Notes: generated from the letters alone by a model not told the origin. A stretch of DNA of 64,000 nucleotides from Phyllostachys edulis (GCA_036346405.1 CM070568.1:8438221-8502220), one strand, 5' to 3'. Counted from the first letter of the stretch, positions 20,120 through 32,165 are shown. A program made the numbers and translations.

Positions 20120-22824
20120 ATGGCGTCCGCACCTTCTTCGCCGCCGTCATCGACGTCGCCGAATGCGTCTGGATCTCCGAGGATATTTGCACCTAAGCGA
20201 CATGCTAGAGGAATATCAAAAATACCTATGGGCCGAATGACCATCATGACCGTCAGTGCCTCTAGGGTCCCTCTGCTACTCGAGAGAGTAGTGGCAGCAT
20301 TCCGGACCACCTGCAGTATACATGGAAGGCAACAAGTCCCCATCACCACAGAGAAATGGAAAGATCTGACGGACGTAGAGAAAGACCAGTTGTGGACTAA
20401 AATTACAACGTCGTTCGATATCCCAGCAGAATTCTCCGATCTCGTGCGATGACAGGCGATCCTCTCGATGGGACACACTTGGAAGACCTTCAAGAGCAAT
20501 CTTGTTATGAAGTACGTGAAAAAAGGATTGGACGCCTTGCACAAAGTATAGTTTCGTGTCGTCGGATACATGGGACACCTTTGTCCGGATGAAGGCAACG
20601 GACGAATTTCAACAGTAAAGTACGGCGCACAAGGCTATCCAGGCAAAAAATATTTATCCCCACAGACTCGACACTGCTGGGTACGTAGGCAAACACCTGG
20701 TATGGATGAGTAAGGGTAATGTGGCAAGCCAGTCGCAGGTCTCCCCGCCATTTGCCGAGATCACAGACAAGCGCACCAATGCATGGTTAAGAGCGAGGGC
20801 CACAATCAAGTCGTCGGGCTCCATCACTTTCAAAAGCCCAAAAGACGAGGCAGTGTCCCAACACCTGGTAAAATATGTCGAACTACCTAGTTGTTAATAA
20901 GTCTATAACTTCGTAGGGTCTAAAATAACATGATGGCCTCTTGTAGCAAACATTGAGTGCCCATCTTTCCAAGGCTCCTTCCAAGCAGTAAGGGAGAAGG
21001 ATATACTATCCAGGGCCCTGGGAAACAAGGAGCGCTCGGGTCGCACGTGAGGCCGTGGGCTTTATGTAACTTGGAGGGATGCATTTCGACACGATGCCGA
21101 GGCATATAGGAGTCGGAAGAGATCCAAGGCCGAACGCGAGGAACAGTTGAAAGAGGAGATCAGTGCACAGATTAGTGCATAATTTCAAGGACAGATAACA
21201 TTATTACAGGAACAAATGAATCAACTTATCAACCAGTCACACGTCGCCCCTGTGATTTTGGAAGCTAGTCCCCCTCAACGTCGGAGTAGCGTCGCATCCA
21301 CGCCTGTATTTTCTGAACCTAGCGACATCCAATTACCTATCGACCTCATCCAGGTAATATACATTTCTAGAATGCTCGAAAGATATACCCGTAGGACGCC
21401 TTAGCTAATTGTATATCATTTTGTAGGTGCCCACGCCCTGCAGGCTCCAAGTGAGGTTGGTTGGGTCCATTTCTGTTGAGGCTGGGCGGGGGGTGGTGTA
21501 TCCATGCGAGGAAAGGATAGTGGTGCACGGTGCCCAGCTGGCTCAGGGTTACACCAAGGTCCAGGTGGACATGGTACATGATAATTTTATAGTCGTCCCA
21601 CTGGAGAAGCCCCTGAATGAAGAGATCATAACACTAGGGGATGCCTTGCACACTTATGTCCAGTGGCCCAAGAGGGACATCGCCCTTGACCCTATAGTGC
21701 CACGATCTCCACACGACGACCATGCCTCTCCAACAGTACCCTCGATCACTCCACCTCAACCCTTGCTTCAGAAGGCCTCCATATCAACTTCCATGGAGAC
21801 GACACCCAAGAAACAAGAAAAACGTGTCGAGTCATCTTCCGAGAAGACAATTAGCACACGAGGCGCTAAGCCCAAATCGAAGAAGATTAATGAGCCTCAC
21901 AAGCCCGGCACGTAATCCCTCGGAATGTCGTTGGTCTCCGAGACAATGTTACGCAATGCTGGTTTGGTTTTTCGGACTTTGCATGACTGGTACATGCGGC
22001 AGACCGATGAGACGAGGGAAGACCGGCCTATTGGATTCACCGTCAGCTACACGGATAACCATTTCCTCCACAAGGTGGGCTACTTCATCATGGGCTTCAA
22101 AGACTTATTTGATCTATTCAACCTCAAAGCCCTCGACGCCTCACTTCTACGATGCTGGACATTATAAGTATGTACAATCAAGTTCTACATTCACGCAATA
22201 CCGATAAATGTCATAACTCATTGCTTATGTATAGATGCATGATGCAAGAAGCCCGGCGATCACGACAACCGGTGGGTTTCCTCGACCCACATTTGATCTC
22301 TGAGCAAACCATCAACCAAGACCCACCCTACGTCCAGAAGTACATAACGAAGGCATTGTTTACTCACCGCGACAAAGACTACATACTGGTGCTCTACAAC
22401 AAGGGGTAAGTGCTTCACTACTTGCTATACAAATTTCATTTGTTCTTTATACGCAACACGATCTTAGGTTTAATGACTATAGCGACATACTCATAGGTTC
22501 CATTGGATCCTTTTAGTCATTGTACCAAAGTGGAACAAGGTAATATACCTTGATTCCCTAGTCGGCAATCAACACGACTTCACCATTGTGCAAAAATTAC
22601 TTGACATGTATGCTCATTTCCTTCCTACGTAACTCTATTGTAGTCTTCCTTCGTTTGAAATGTCCGAGGATAACTTTTTGAAATCACATAGGTCGTTTAG
22701 CGCCTATGTTGATGGGGGAGGGACACACAATGAACAGGGCGCTACACTGCGGCACAGGACTAAATTTCTTGTACCCTCTACAACACAATAATCCTATATC
22801 ACATTTTGTAACCCGGTCTCTTAA

Positions 22825-22892
<68 letters not shown>

Positions 22893-23219
22893 TATATCAC
22901 ACTTCTATTTTTGCAAAGGCTACCAAAGAACTACAACAAGGCGAAGTATGTGCATTCTACGTTTTTCGTCATATGGTGGAAATCATGAGTGCTAAGACGA
23001 AGGATCCAGAGGTTTGTTAGTCAATCCTATATAGTTATGAATTTAAATATATATGCTTACTACTTTACTCTTGCTAGCGACAGGGAATGACAATCGAACA
23101 AAGTGCCTACCATCTGGACTTACTCGCAGACATTAGAGCAGAGCTCGCCATTTTCATCCAGGGGGAGATCATTAGCCAGAAAGGAGAGTTTTACTCTGGC
23201 GACATCGATTTGTTGTAAT
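20120..23219 (+). pseudogene. Second CACTA-1 gene: Transposase_24-like region plus Ulp1-type protease
   Basis: Exon pieces run on the plus strand. The N-terminal part (MASAPSSPPSSTS..., then KWKDLTDVEKDQLWTKITT and FDIP) matches the Ptta/En/Spm plant transposase family (Transposase_24); a middle region with GYVGKHLVWM and ITDKRTNAWLRARA continues it. A charged linker follows (about 21770-21915). From 22250 the C-terminal part shows the Ulp1/C48 cysteine protease order: HRDKDYILVLYNKG, HWILLVI (catalytic His), VIYLDS (Asp), then EVCAFYV (catalytic Cys). The reading frame is shifted near 20452, 20600 and 21060, so it is not functional unless some breaks are introns. Such a desumoylase-like domain fused to CACTA proteins is known in plants. 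Confidence 0.8.
22828..22890. repeat. (AT)n microsatellite
   Basis: About 31 AT units in an intron-like gap of the second CACTA-1 gene. Confidence 0.98.
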
Positions 23220-23334
23220 GCAATTTGAGTTGTAATTCAAATCAATTTGTAATTGATATTGAGTTTTTAAATAACTTTGAGTTGTTCTATATCAAAACAA
23301 TTGTGATATATCTGTTTTCTGCTTGCTTATTTTC

Positions 23335-23367
23335 AGAGGGCATGGCTAACATTACCTGAGGCTAGCC
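23335..23367 (+). promoter_or_regulatory. Conserved 3' module after second CACTA-1 gene
   Basis: TTTTCAGAGGGCATGGCTAA... then GAGGCTAGCC; one stem position is changed (GGCTAAC against GCTAGCC). It lies about 115 bp after the Ulp1 stop and just before the right array. Confidence 0.6.
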
Positions 23368-23374
23368 GAAACAC

Positions 23375-23563
23375 CTAAAACCGTCTATGAATGTAAACTA
23401 TCATAGACGATTACCTACAAAAACCGCTGCGTGAATACATACTATCACGCATACTACCACCAATAAAGCTATGCGTGATATGTATACTATCATAGATGGT
23501 TACGCACAAAACCCTCTCGTGAATGTATACTATCACAGACGGCTACTACCAATAAACCGTGCA

Positions 23564-23635
<72 letters not shown>

Positions 23636-24030
23636 CGCATTTACTACTACCAAAAAAATCGTAAGTGATATATGCCTTTTACCAAAAAGCTGTCTATGAT
23701 AATTCTCATATCATAGACGGTTATTGTTACTAACCGTTTGTGTTTTATATATAATCACAGACGGTTATTTTTACTAACCATCTGTGTTATATATATAATC
23801 ACAGACGGTTGGTATAGATAACCGTCTGTGATAGTTGGTCCTCACAGACGGTTGGTCTATATAACCGTCTGTGATAGTTGGTCTTCACAGATAGTGTATA
23901 CCCGAAACCGTTTGAGTTGTTATTATCATAGATGGCTCAAAAATCGTCTGTGATAACCGGCGGTTATCACAGACACATAAAATCGCATTTGCCGTAACGA
24001 TGCGTGATGATGGTTAAGAACTGTCTGTGA
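23375..24030. repeat. CACTA-1 right subterminal array with (AT)n
   Basis: Many CACAGACGGTT motifs, direct and inverted. An (AT)n run occupies 23565-23633. The best-preserved motifs lie at 23755-23890. Confidence 0.9.
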
Positions 24031-25904
24031 TGACCTTTTCTGTAGTAGTGTTTAGACTTGGAATTAGAGTTCGATACAATTATAGAAACGTTAGGTTATC
24101 ACGTTAGCCTTCCAAGAAGGTATGAATCGTTAAAAAGGAGTAGCGAGCAAAAAGATACAGCCTCCAGAAGGTTGCTGTCCAGATTCCAAGAGTAATTGGC
24201 AGCAAGTATTAATCTGTAAATTACAAATAGAAGATAGAATAATTTTGGGTTTTGGTATACATGAAAAGGGTAGGTAATTTATCAAGTTTTCTATAGAGTC
24301 CAATAACATAACTTTTGGACAAGTTGAACAGAAGTTATGAATTTTGGGAGGCTGCCGTCCAGAACTGGGTTGCTGCTGGATGCAGTCGTGGGAAAAACAA
24401 TAATTTGACTGAGTTAATGGCATAATAGAATTTTGGGCATGACTAGAGAGTGGTAGATAATTCTCTGTAGTTTCTGGAAAAGTCATAGTTCATTATATTT
24501 GCATGTGTGGATTAAAATATATGAAAATATTAAGTATGTTGTCCAAAAGATGACAGATCTATTTTCTGGGTAAAAAACGAGGGTTTAGATGATTTAATCT
24601 GGACATTTGATCAACTAAAAAGTTGTAGGAAATTTTAAATAGATTCCAGAACTGGTATGGTTTATCGTAATATGATGTAGGAGTTTAACGTTATGAAAAT
24701 TTTAGTACCGAGACAGCAGGAAAGACTGTCGGGTAATGGGGGAAAGTTGCAGAATTGGGGAGCACATAGGTGTGTTGTCGATTAAGTGATGGTTTGCATT
24801 GCTGTAGCTTGTATTGAGTTTGGGTGTTTGCTGTAGCGGAGTAGCTTCGGGATTTTTGTTATCTTCAAATCATCCTGGTCATCACAACTAGAAAAGCAAG
24901 TGCATGGTAGAATGATATTTAAGTGTTTGAAATTATTATCTGGTTAAGTGAATACTTGTCATGATTACTCACTTGAATTAGGCCTATTTTACATTGCTCA
25001 CATGCTTTTGATAACTTGATGATGCTGATGACGATTATGAAAGAATGATGATTATATCAATTGCTACTGAAGAAAGATAATAATCATTTCATTGTGTGTT
25101 GAGCATTTATGATGGAAAGTTGTGACCCCATGGGTGTGGAATGAGGTCCCCATATATAAGATATGGGCAATGAGGTCCCCGTATGAAAAAGGTGGGGCAA
25201 TTGGTCCCCGCATTAAAGAATGCGATCATGAGTGATTACCGACGGGTGTTACACTCCGTTATACCGGTATAAACAGAAGATGAGTTGAGAAATGAACATG
25301 AGCATTACATTGTATTCGTGAAAAGTGATTTAAGATAATGAGACACGTGAATGGAAACCGATGAGAATGAATATGAGAAACTGTTATAATGATAAATGGG
25401 AATGAATTGTTTTTAAGATGATGCCTCATTTATTATTTTGCTTTGTACTTGCTGAATCGTGGACTCACCCTTGCTCTACTGTTGTTTTTAGATGATCGTT
25501 GACGACGCTTCACTTGGGAAGGGATAGCACTTGGAAACACTTGGAACAATGCATACACTCAATTACTTGATTACTTGCCATGAGAAAACTTTACCTTAGG
25601 GTGATAGTTTATTCCTTTAGGACATGATAGGCATTGAATAATTCTAGATTGTTGGTTGGAACTGGGTTATTCATTCAATAGTCTCCATTTGATTTTTTTG
25701 CTTAAATCTTGAACTATTATTCTACTTTACTATCTAGAGTTTAAATATATGTGCTCACCATGTCGTTATTCATATGTTATTGTGACCTGTGGACGAGTTT
25801 TAATATTGAATTGGTTGCTGGAATTTTATTGTTAATTGATGTAAAAATAATTGTTATTGTAGTTGAGTGGCATTCCGGGCTTAGTGTTGGGCTAGGGTGT
25901 TACA

Positions 25905-28171
25905 GTGCATGTAGCCACATCACTGAGGGTGCAAGTATATTTTCTTTCCCCTTTGGCATGACTGTTAACATATTTTTGTTTCAGACGGATCTCGTACTTC
26001 CTCCTGAAGCCATCGATCACCCAGATGTCGTTCATACGAGTTTTTTTGCATCTTCTGGTCTATATACATCTGCATGTTCTCAGACCACTGCTTCCCTTCT
26101 TCTAGCTGTCGTCTTGCTGCGGTGGCTCTATTGACTAAGTTATCGACTGTGTGAGTCCAGGTCTCCTCAACGATCACGGTGACAAGGAGGCACCACACGC
26201 CTTTTAGGTTGTCAGCACGCTGTTGTACACCTCAGACATGTTGACCGTCATAATGTCGTACCTCGCATCTTCGGTGTTGTACAGTTGTGACCATTTCTCT
26301 AACTAAGGAGTATGGAGATTAATCCACTAGGTGAAACTTATGGGGCTCCTGGATTCCCCGCTCGCGGCCTGCTGTCCTGCCCGTGCCTTCAGAGGGGACT
26401 CCCTTACATGCCTCATAGTCTGATGTTCCAGGTATCTCCAAATGGACTCAAACTTCGACCTCTGGTTTTGCATGCACAACGTCTTGAACATCTTCACGAG
26501 TTCCTGACTGTGGAACCGTGTGAAAAAGTTCAATGCAAGATGCCTCATGCACCACTGTGTTTCCATGTCGTTCCACTGGTACGGAGGTTCCATCGCGTTC
26601 TTCATGGCGTTTAGAGCAGACAAAAACCTAGCATTGCGGTTTGTGATAAGGCACACATTGGGCCGGTCTCCCACAACTATTTGCTTGACATTTGCCAGGA
26701 ACTACAAGCAATTGGATGTGTTCTTATTCTCTACGATGGCAAAAGCAACCGGAAGAAGCTGGTCATTGGTGTCGGCCACCATCGCGGTGAGAATGGTGCT
26801 CTTGTACCTCTCAATGAGGAAAATTCCATCCATCGTGAGCACCGGACGACAGAACTTGAAGCCCTCTATGGCCTGGAAGAAAGCCCAAAACACACGGTTC
26901 AGTATGAAGTTGTTAGGGCCTTCATCAGGATCTTCTCTTTCCATCTTGTTTATGTATGTGCCGGGGTTTGCTTTGGCAATGTGGTGAAGCATCCTTGACC
27001 CAAGGTTATATGCCTCCTCGTTTGTCTCGTACATGGCCTCGATAACCTTTTGCTTTGCTCGTCGGACCTTGCTATAGCTGACTGGATAACCAACCAGATT
27101 GGCGACTTCTGACAACAACAGTTTGGGGGAGACGGACACGTACTCCGCAACTAGGAGGCTGATGAGACTTGCCACATATGTGGAAGTCACATTTTGATGC
27201 TACCACAGTGGCTCACTCAGCTCGCAAGTGTGGTTGATCACTGCTTTGACCGTAAAGACCGAGCCGAATAACTTCGCCCCATGAGCACTGACCTTGCTAG
27301 GGTAGCCTTCCACTAGGCACTTTATTGCGTAATGCCCTAGGCTGGACCGATGCACCCGATACACACGGCTGATGGATAAGGCGTATTGTGCTATAGCTTG
27401 CTACACGACTGCCTTGTTAGGGAAGTGTTGCCCAACTAACATGGTGTCAGCATCAAACCTCCATTGCGACCCTTCTTCTTGTGGCAGTACGAGCGACCGC
27501 ATTGCAATATCATCAAGTCTGGATGACATGTAAGGCACCTTCGATGACACAATTCCACCGATGGGACCACCACCCTGGGTGTGTCCTCCTCGCTACCCTA
27601 TGAGCTTGGGTCAGGGTCCTCGTTGGACTCCAACTCGACCGACTGGTCCGGTAAAAACTTGTGGCAGTCAATGTGGGTCAACCACCATTGTCCCGTCCCC
27701 TCATTTTGCACAAAATTATGCACAAGTCTTCTCTCGCAGTCTTCCTCCAAAACAGCACATTTCGTGCTACCATCTTCACACATCGTTGCGGTTGCCCGTG
27801 AATTAAGGTTTGCTGGCGCCCTATGCACAGAATTCACGTACACCATCGGCTTCCCGTATATTGCTGCCTTAGGCTGGGAAGCAATTTGTATGTACTGGCC
27901 CCATGCAACGCTGCCATTCACCTCCAGTAGCTCCCATACGCCCTTCCCTTCTCTATTCGTGTAGGTGATCCCCTCGATGACAAGCTCCTTCGTTGCTGCA
28001 TCTATGTGGAACTCCCACTAGATGCAGCTCCTAAGCTCATGAATATTCAACGTATTGAGCCCCTCCGCTCGGACCACCTTATATTGGCATCTCGATAGGT
28101 TCAATTCATCAGGTTCGTCCCATACGAGACCATCGCCATAAAACACTAGCAAGCCTTGCATGTTCGACATT
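25905..28171 (-). pseudogene. mudrA: mudrA transposase, N-terminal and catalytic part
   Basis: Read on the minus strand from the start at 28171 (MSNMQGLLVFYGDGLVWDEP; an acceptor TTTAG precedes it), the protein shows the MuDR N-terminal region. A DNA-binding segment (QWRFDADTMLVGQHFPNKAV, YRVHRSSLGHYAIKC) is followed by a MULE catalytic region (RPVLTMDGIFLIERYKSTIL, MVADTNDQLLPVAFAIVENK) and CMRHLALNFFTRF. It ends KGERKYTCTLSDVATC at the LTR. Stops lie at about 28018, 27595, 27405 and 27200 and frames shift near 27560, 26700 and 26180. The second catalytic Asp of the usual LISDRNA is Asn here (LITNRNA). It is dead as an enzyme. Confidence 0.9.
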
Positions 28172-28292
28172 ACCTAAAGCCACAACAACCCAAAGTACTG
28201 TACACATTATAACAAATAGGTTGCACTACGTAGTCTACATTTCACAACTAATTAATTAATAGTATTTACTTACAACTAATTAATTAATAGTA

Positions 28293-29785
28293 GGAAAAAG
28301 TCCGATTTACTCCCCTGGACTATCAGAAAAGTCTGGTTTACCCCCTGAACTACAAAACCGGCTTTTTAACCCCCCAAACTTGTCAAATCCGGTCATTTAA
28401 CCCCTCAGGCTGGTTTCAACTGGCGCTTTTGTCCACGTGGCAGTGGTTTTACCGACCGCGACCACGCCACCTTTTTACCATATGAAAATGTCTACAATTA
28501 ATATTCTTTATGCTTTCTTTCTTTCCCTCATTCTCTCTCTCCCGTTCTTCTCTCTCTCCGATCGAATGCTCCCATGGCACCATGGCGCTGCCCAATTGCC
28601 GGTCCGTCGCCACATGGTGCCGCCGGTGCCCATGTCGCGCCACCGCCGCCCACGCCGCCGCCTCCGCCGCGTCGACTAGTGCGCTCTTGCCCGCCCACAA
28701 ATCCCCGCCCGCGCCGCCTTAGCCTCCACATGGGAGGTTGGCAGTGCCCTGCTTCAATCGGTGCGGTGGGCCTCGCCGGCACCGCACCTCCCAAACCAAC
28801 TCCGTCGCCATGCTCCGGGTCCAAGGCAGATCCTCTCCCCACCGTCGCGTCTGCCTCTCCGGCGCTCCGCGCCTGTCCTCCTCTGCCTCCACCCGTGGGA
28901 CATCTCCCACTACTCGCCCTCGAGGTCCTCCGCTCCTTCAAGGAGCCGCGCTGCTCTCGGGAATTGAGCCGCCCACCGGCGAGCTCGATCGCGGCAGCGA
29001 GCACCTCGCCCGCCGCTCCACATCATGATCGACGCCAAGCTCCACACCGCCTACCACAGGATGGACTGCCGAAGAAAGAAGAAGATTTACTCTTCGCCGG
29101 GCGATTAATCTCGATCTCACGACCGATCTTGTCGAGGCTATCGGCGACGCCTTCATCCTCACCGAGCTCGGGTCACCTCCGTGCACGCCTTGTGCACGAC
29201 ATGGAACGCGCCACCACCACCTTCTTGGGCAACGGCGGCGCCCCGCAGCAGCGTCCCGGGTCCACCATCTCCGCCACCGGCAAGCTGTCCTCCTCGAACC
29301 CGTCGCACCCATCGCACCACCTCGGGCGTGGCCCGTGCTCCAGCTCCGGACCGTCCCGTCGTCGGCCGACGGCGACGAGAACGACGCCGAGGTCCATGCG
29401 ACGAGGAGGATGTTGGAGGGCTTGACTCGCCGTGAACGAACCGACGGGGGCTGCACTTCGTGGTACGCCACCAGCAGCCGCGCTTCTTGGCGGTCTTTAG
29501 CCGTGTTGACCGTGACGGAGTTTATGAGGAGAGAGAGAAGTGGGAATGGGAGGAGATTGGGGAAGAAAGAAAACAAATGAAGAAGATGGCACGTCTCTCT
29601 CCCGATCGGCTTCTCTCTCTCTCGGCAAGAAACCATCGCCACGCCACCAAAACCACCGCTCCAAACCGCTCTGACTGGGGTTATTTGGCCGATTTGACAA
29701 ATTCGGGGTTAAATAACCGCTTTTGTAGTTCAGGGGGTAAACCAGACTTTTCTGATAGTTCAGGGGAGTAAACCGGACTTTTTCC
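28293..29785. mobile_element. Pack-MULE-like element (1.49 kb) in the mudrA 5' intron
   Basis: Both ends carry inverted repeats of about 100 bp beginning GGAAAAAGTCCG (left: TTTACTCCCCTGGACTATC; right, reversed: TTTACTCCCCTGAACTATC). A perfect 9-bp duplication TTAATAGTA flanks it (28284-28292, 29786-29794), the size made by Mutator-like transposases. The interior (about 28540-29640) is very GC rich compared with its AT-rich surroundings, as expected for captured host gene sequence. There is no transposase. Confidence 0.9.
28574..29425 (+). other. GC-rich captured sequence in the Pack-MULE-like element, source unknown
   Basis: A 283-codon frame on the plus strand is Pro/Ser/Arg rich; other frames on both strands are also open (for example minus 28938-29642, 234 codons), which GC-rich DNA allows by chance. 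I recognise no domain. A more gene-like segment reads MIDAKLHTAYHRMDCRRKKK near 29027 before a stop. Coding strand and source gene cannot be settled from the sequence. Confidence 0.4.
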
Positions 29786-29794
29786 TTAATAGTA

Positions 29795-30587
29795 TCTACT
29801 TAAGACTAATTACTTAGAATTATTTTAAAATGGTAATTCAATTACGTCTAAGTAATGACGGCTAATTAATTACGATTAATTAATTAGGATAAATAAAATT
29901 GTGAGTAATTAGTACTAGTTAATTAGTAATATTTAATTAAGCCTAATTCATTACGACTAATTAGTTATGGTTTATTAATTACAACTATTTTAATTAAGAC
30001 AACTAACTATGACTTTTTAATTAAGCCTAATTAATTACAACTAAATAATTAATAGTACTTAATGTAGCCTAATTAATTACGGTTGAAAATTTTAGACAAA
30101 TAAATTAACACTAATTTATTATGACCAATTAACTACTACTACATAATTAGAACTAATTGGTTAGTAGTAATTAATTACAATTAATTAATTATGATTATTT
30201 TAATTAATACTAACTAACTACTTAATTTCTAATTAAGTCGACTAATTAATTAATACTATTTAATGAAGTCTAATTAATTATGACTAAATTATTACATTAA
30301 TTAAAAATGACTATTTTAGCTGCAAATTTTAATTACGACTAACAAACTGTAAGTAATTAATTACGACTAGCTAACTGCGAGTGAAAAATTACGACTAAGC
30401 ACGACTAATTAATTATGACTTCTTTAAATACAACTAACTAATTTGCAAAATAAAATGTGACTAATTAATTACAACTAGTTAAATTACAGCTAAATATTTA
30501 CGACTACTTGACTACGGCTAATTAATTACGATTAAATACTTTAACAGTAACTACACGGTTCAAAAAAAGTGCATACAAGAGAAATTA
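29795..30587. repeat. AT-rich TAATTAATTA/ACGACTAATT repeat tract (mudrA 5' intron)
   Basis: Nearly 800 bp are built from imperfect repeats of TAATTAATTAC and GACTAATTAATTA. On the minus strand it lies between a donor-like GAGGAG|GTAATTTC (about 30588) and the acceptor before 28171, so it is probably the transposase 5' intron, enlarged by the Pack-MULE-like insertion. Confidence 0.65.
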
Positions 30588-30760
30588 CCTCCTCTAGAAG
30601 ATCTTCACTAGATGTCAAACTAACTCTACTAAAACGACCGCTAAACACTTCTCTAAACACCCTTAAATCGGTAGCAAAATCAGAACTAATTTTGGGCAAT
30701 CGCGCTGTCTCTCGTTCACTCGATCCTCTCTATCTATGCAGAGTGTAATGGTTCTTGGGG
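30588..30760 (-). other. Likely mudrA 5' untranslated exon
   Basis: Minus-strand leader between the TIR region and the donor GAGGAG|GTAATTTC. It has no ATG-led frame of note. A run of nine G (30759-30767) marks its upstream side. Confidence 0.4.
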
Positions 30761-30829
30761 GGGGGGGCATGAGGGCTCGTTGCTGTGTTTTATAAACACA
30801 CGAAGGCCGACCACGAAGCGACGTGATGG

Positions 30830-31092
30830 AATTGTTGGGTTTTACGCGCATACGAAGCCTGATTTTAGTTTTTAAAAAAATCAGTGGGGCTACCACACCC
30901 GTGGGGGCCGGCTGATGGCAAAACCGCGCCCCTGGGGTCTGGACGAGGCAAATCTGTGCCCCTGGGGGCCGGATTTGCTATGTGTTGTGTTCGCGTGGCT
31001 TCACGGTGCTATTTTTGCCTTTGATGCACGAAAAAAGCTAGATTTGTTATTTCACATACCAACGGTGTTATTTTAGCCAGAAACTCAGGGAG
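30830..31092. repeat. MULE right TIR
   Basis: The block includes GTGCCCCTGGGGGCCGG, TTTGCTATGTGTTGTG, and the outer end CATACCAACGGTGTTATTTT followed by AGCCAGAAACTCAG. The same order (GTGCCCTT/GGGGGC..., CGCTATGTGTTGC, CACACCAACAATGCTATTTT) is found at the right end of the MULE at 53129-58525, so both belong to one family. The matching left TIR was not found. Confidence 0.65.
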
Positions 31093-31807
31093 AGGTGGCG
31101 GTTAGGACCTAACCCCCGATGACTTGAAATTTTCCATTACAACCTTTTGCATTTCTATTTGGAAACAAATACATTGCGTAGCTTATTTGGCCCTCTCATC
31201 TGTGATTCCCGGCTCCGTCCCTGATGTTGGCATTTAATTTGGATACGAATAATCTGTTGTCGACGTAGGACGTCACCTTCAATTGACGTCGTGTCACTCG
31301 AGAGTAATTTGGATGAGATTAAATTAAGCAGCACTTGATCAACCGCTAGAGATGAGGCTCTAATCATAGCCTTTTTCTTTTTTGGAGCTTCTAAACCTAG
31401 CCTTTTGGCGATGAATGCACCATCGTGTAAAGAAAAGGCAGCGCTGGCCAATGGCCGTAGTTCCCCCTGTCTAGCAAAAGAGTTCTTGATGGAGAAGCCA
31501 CGATCTATTGGGAACTTGGGATTGAGTAGGCCGTTTGTCTAGATCGTAGTTTCTCGGCCCACAGGGACTATTCTGGGGTAGAAATGAATCAGATGATGGA
31601 TTGAAACGACGTTAGTTCTCGATAGGCTGTGCCAAGGGGACGATCAAATCGAATCATTTGATGTGTAGAAGTGGAAAAAGAGGTGAAAAAGAAAGCTAGG
31701 TAGCTATAGCACGCAGCTAGATAGTGCAATGTAATGTTCGACTTCATGGCATAGCTAGCTGATGTTTAGACCTATATTGTTACTTATGCAATTCTTACGC
31801 GTTAATT
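31093..31807. other. Intergenic between MULE and CACTA-2
   Basis: No supported gene. A minus-strand frame at 31155-31451 has no known domain. Confidence 0.45.
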
Positions 31808-31834
31808 CACTATTACAAAATGAATAATACTAGA

Positions 31835-32165
31835 CGTCTCATCACAGACGGTTGATCAAAATCGTTAGTATTATATACAATCACAAACGATTTTGGTTTA
31901 ACGGCCGTCTGTATTACTGGTTGCGCTAAAAACCGTATGTGAAGAGGTAATATCACAGACGGTTCATATTGAAAACTGTTTGTGAATTATCACAAACGGT
32001 TCTGAATAAGAACTGTCTGTGATACTACTAAGTATCACAGACAGTTTTTTTTTTCTCTTAAAACCGTCTGATACTTCCCGTCTATGATAATTAACTCTTC
32101 ACAGATGGTTTGTATTAAAAACCGTCTGTGATAATTTTACTTATTGCAGACCCGACCCTCACAGA
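31835..32165. repeat. CACTA-2 left subterminal array
   Basis: Direct and inverted ATCACAGACGGTT-type motifs, fewer and more diverged than in CACTA-1. Confidence 0.88.

Larger units (their letters stand above)
7625..24050 (+). mobile_element. CACTA-1, a 16.4-kb CACTA (En/Spm) element
   Basis: Left end CACTACTACAAAAGGGG and right end (reverse complement CACTACTACAGAAAAGG) are the terminal inverted repeats. The 3-bp target duplication TTT flanks both sides (7622-7624, 24051-24053). Subterminal arrays of ATCACAGACGGTT / AACCGTCTGTGAT follow each end. Two genes lie on the plus strand: TNP2 (13832 to about 18850) and a Transposase_24/Ulp1 gene (20120-23219). Without the nested copia DNA the element would be about 11 kb, similar to CACTA-2. 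All genes are disrupted, so it is not autonomous. Confidence 0.95.
6966..25904 (+). mobile_element. Gypsy-type solo LTR inserted in mudrA, itself split by CACTA-1
   Basis: The LTR runs 6966-7624 and continues 24051-25904, about 2.5 kb in all. It starts TGTGATATCC and ends GGGTGTTACA and is bracketed by perfect 5-bp duplications GTGCA (6961-6965, 25905-25909). The left part carries a C-rich then GGAGGAAGAAGGAGGG purine-rich leader, and the right part the AATGAGGTCCCC and CACTCCGTTATACCGG blocks seen in grass gypsy LTRs. No gag-pol is present, so it is a solo LTR left by LTR-LTR recombination. Its insertion interrupts the SWIM finger of the MULE transposase. Confidence 0.85.
5830..31092 (-). 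mobile_element. Outer MULE (Mutator-like element), broken by nested insertions
   Basis: Minus-strand mudrA-type transposase pieces at 25905-28171 and 6573-6965, a 5' leader at 30588-30760 and a TIR-like end at about 30830-31092 belong to one element. The right end shares its TIR blocks (GTGCCCCTGGGGGCCGGATTTGCTATGTG, shown here only in part; CACACCAACGGTG-CTATTTTAG type end) with the MULE at 53129-58525. The left TIR was not found, so the start given is only the leftmost part I can assign. About 20.4 kb of the span is later insertions. Confidence 0.7.

Noticed and set aside
24905..25904. Shorter LTR starting at 24905 after another GTGCA
   Set aside because: The reading-frame continuity of mudrA across 25905|6965 shows that the duplication at 6961-6965 is the true partner.
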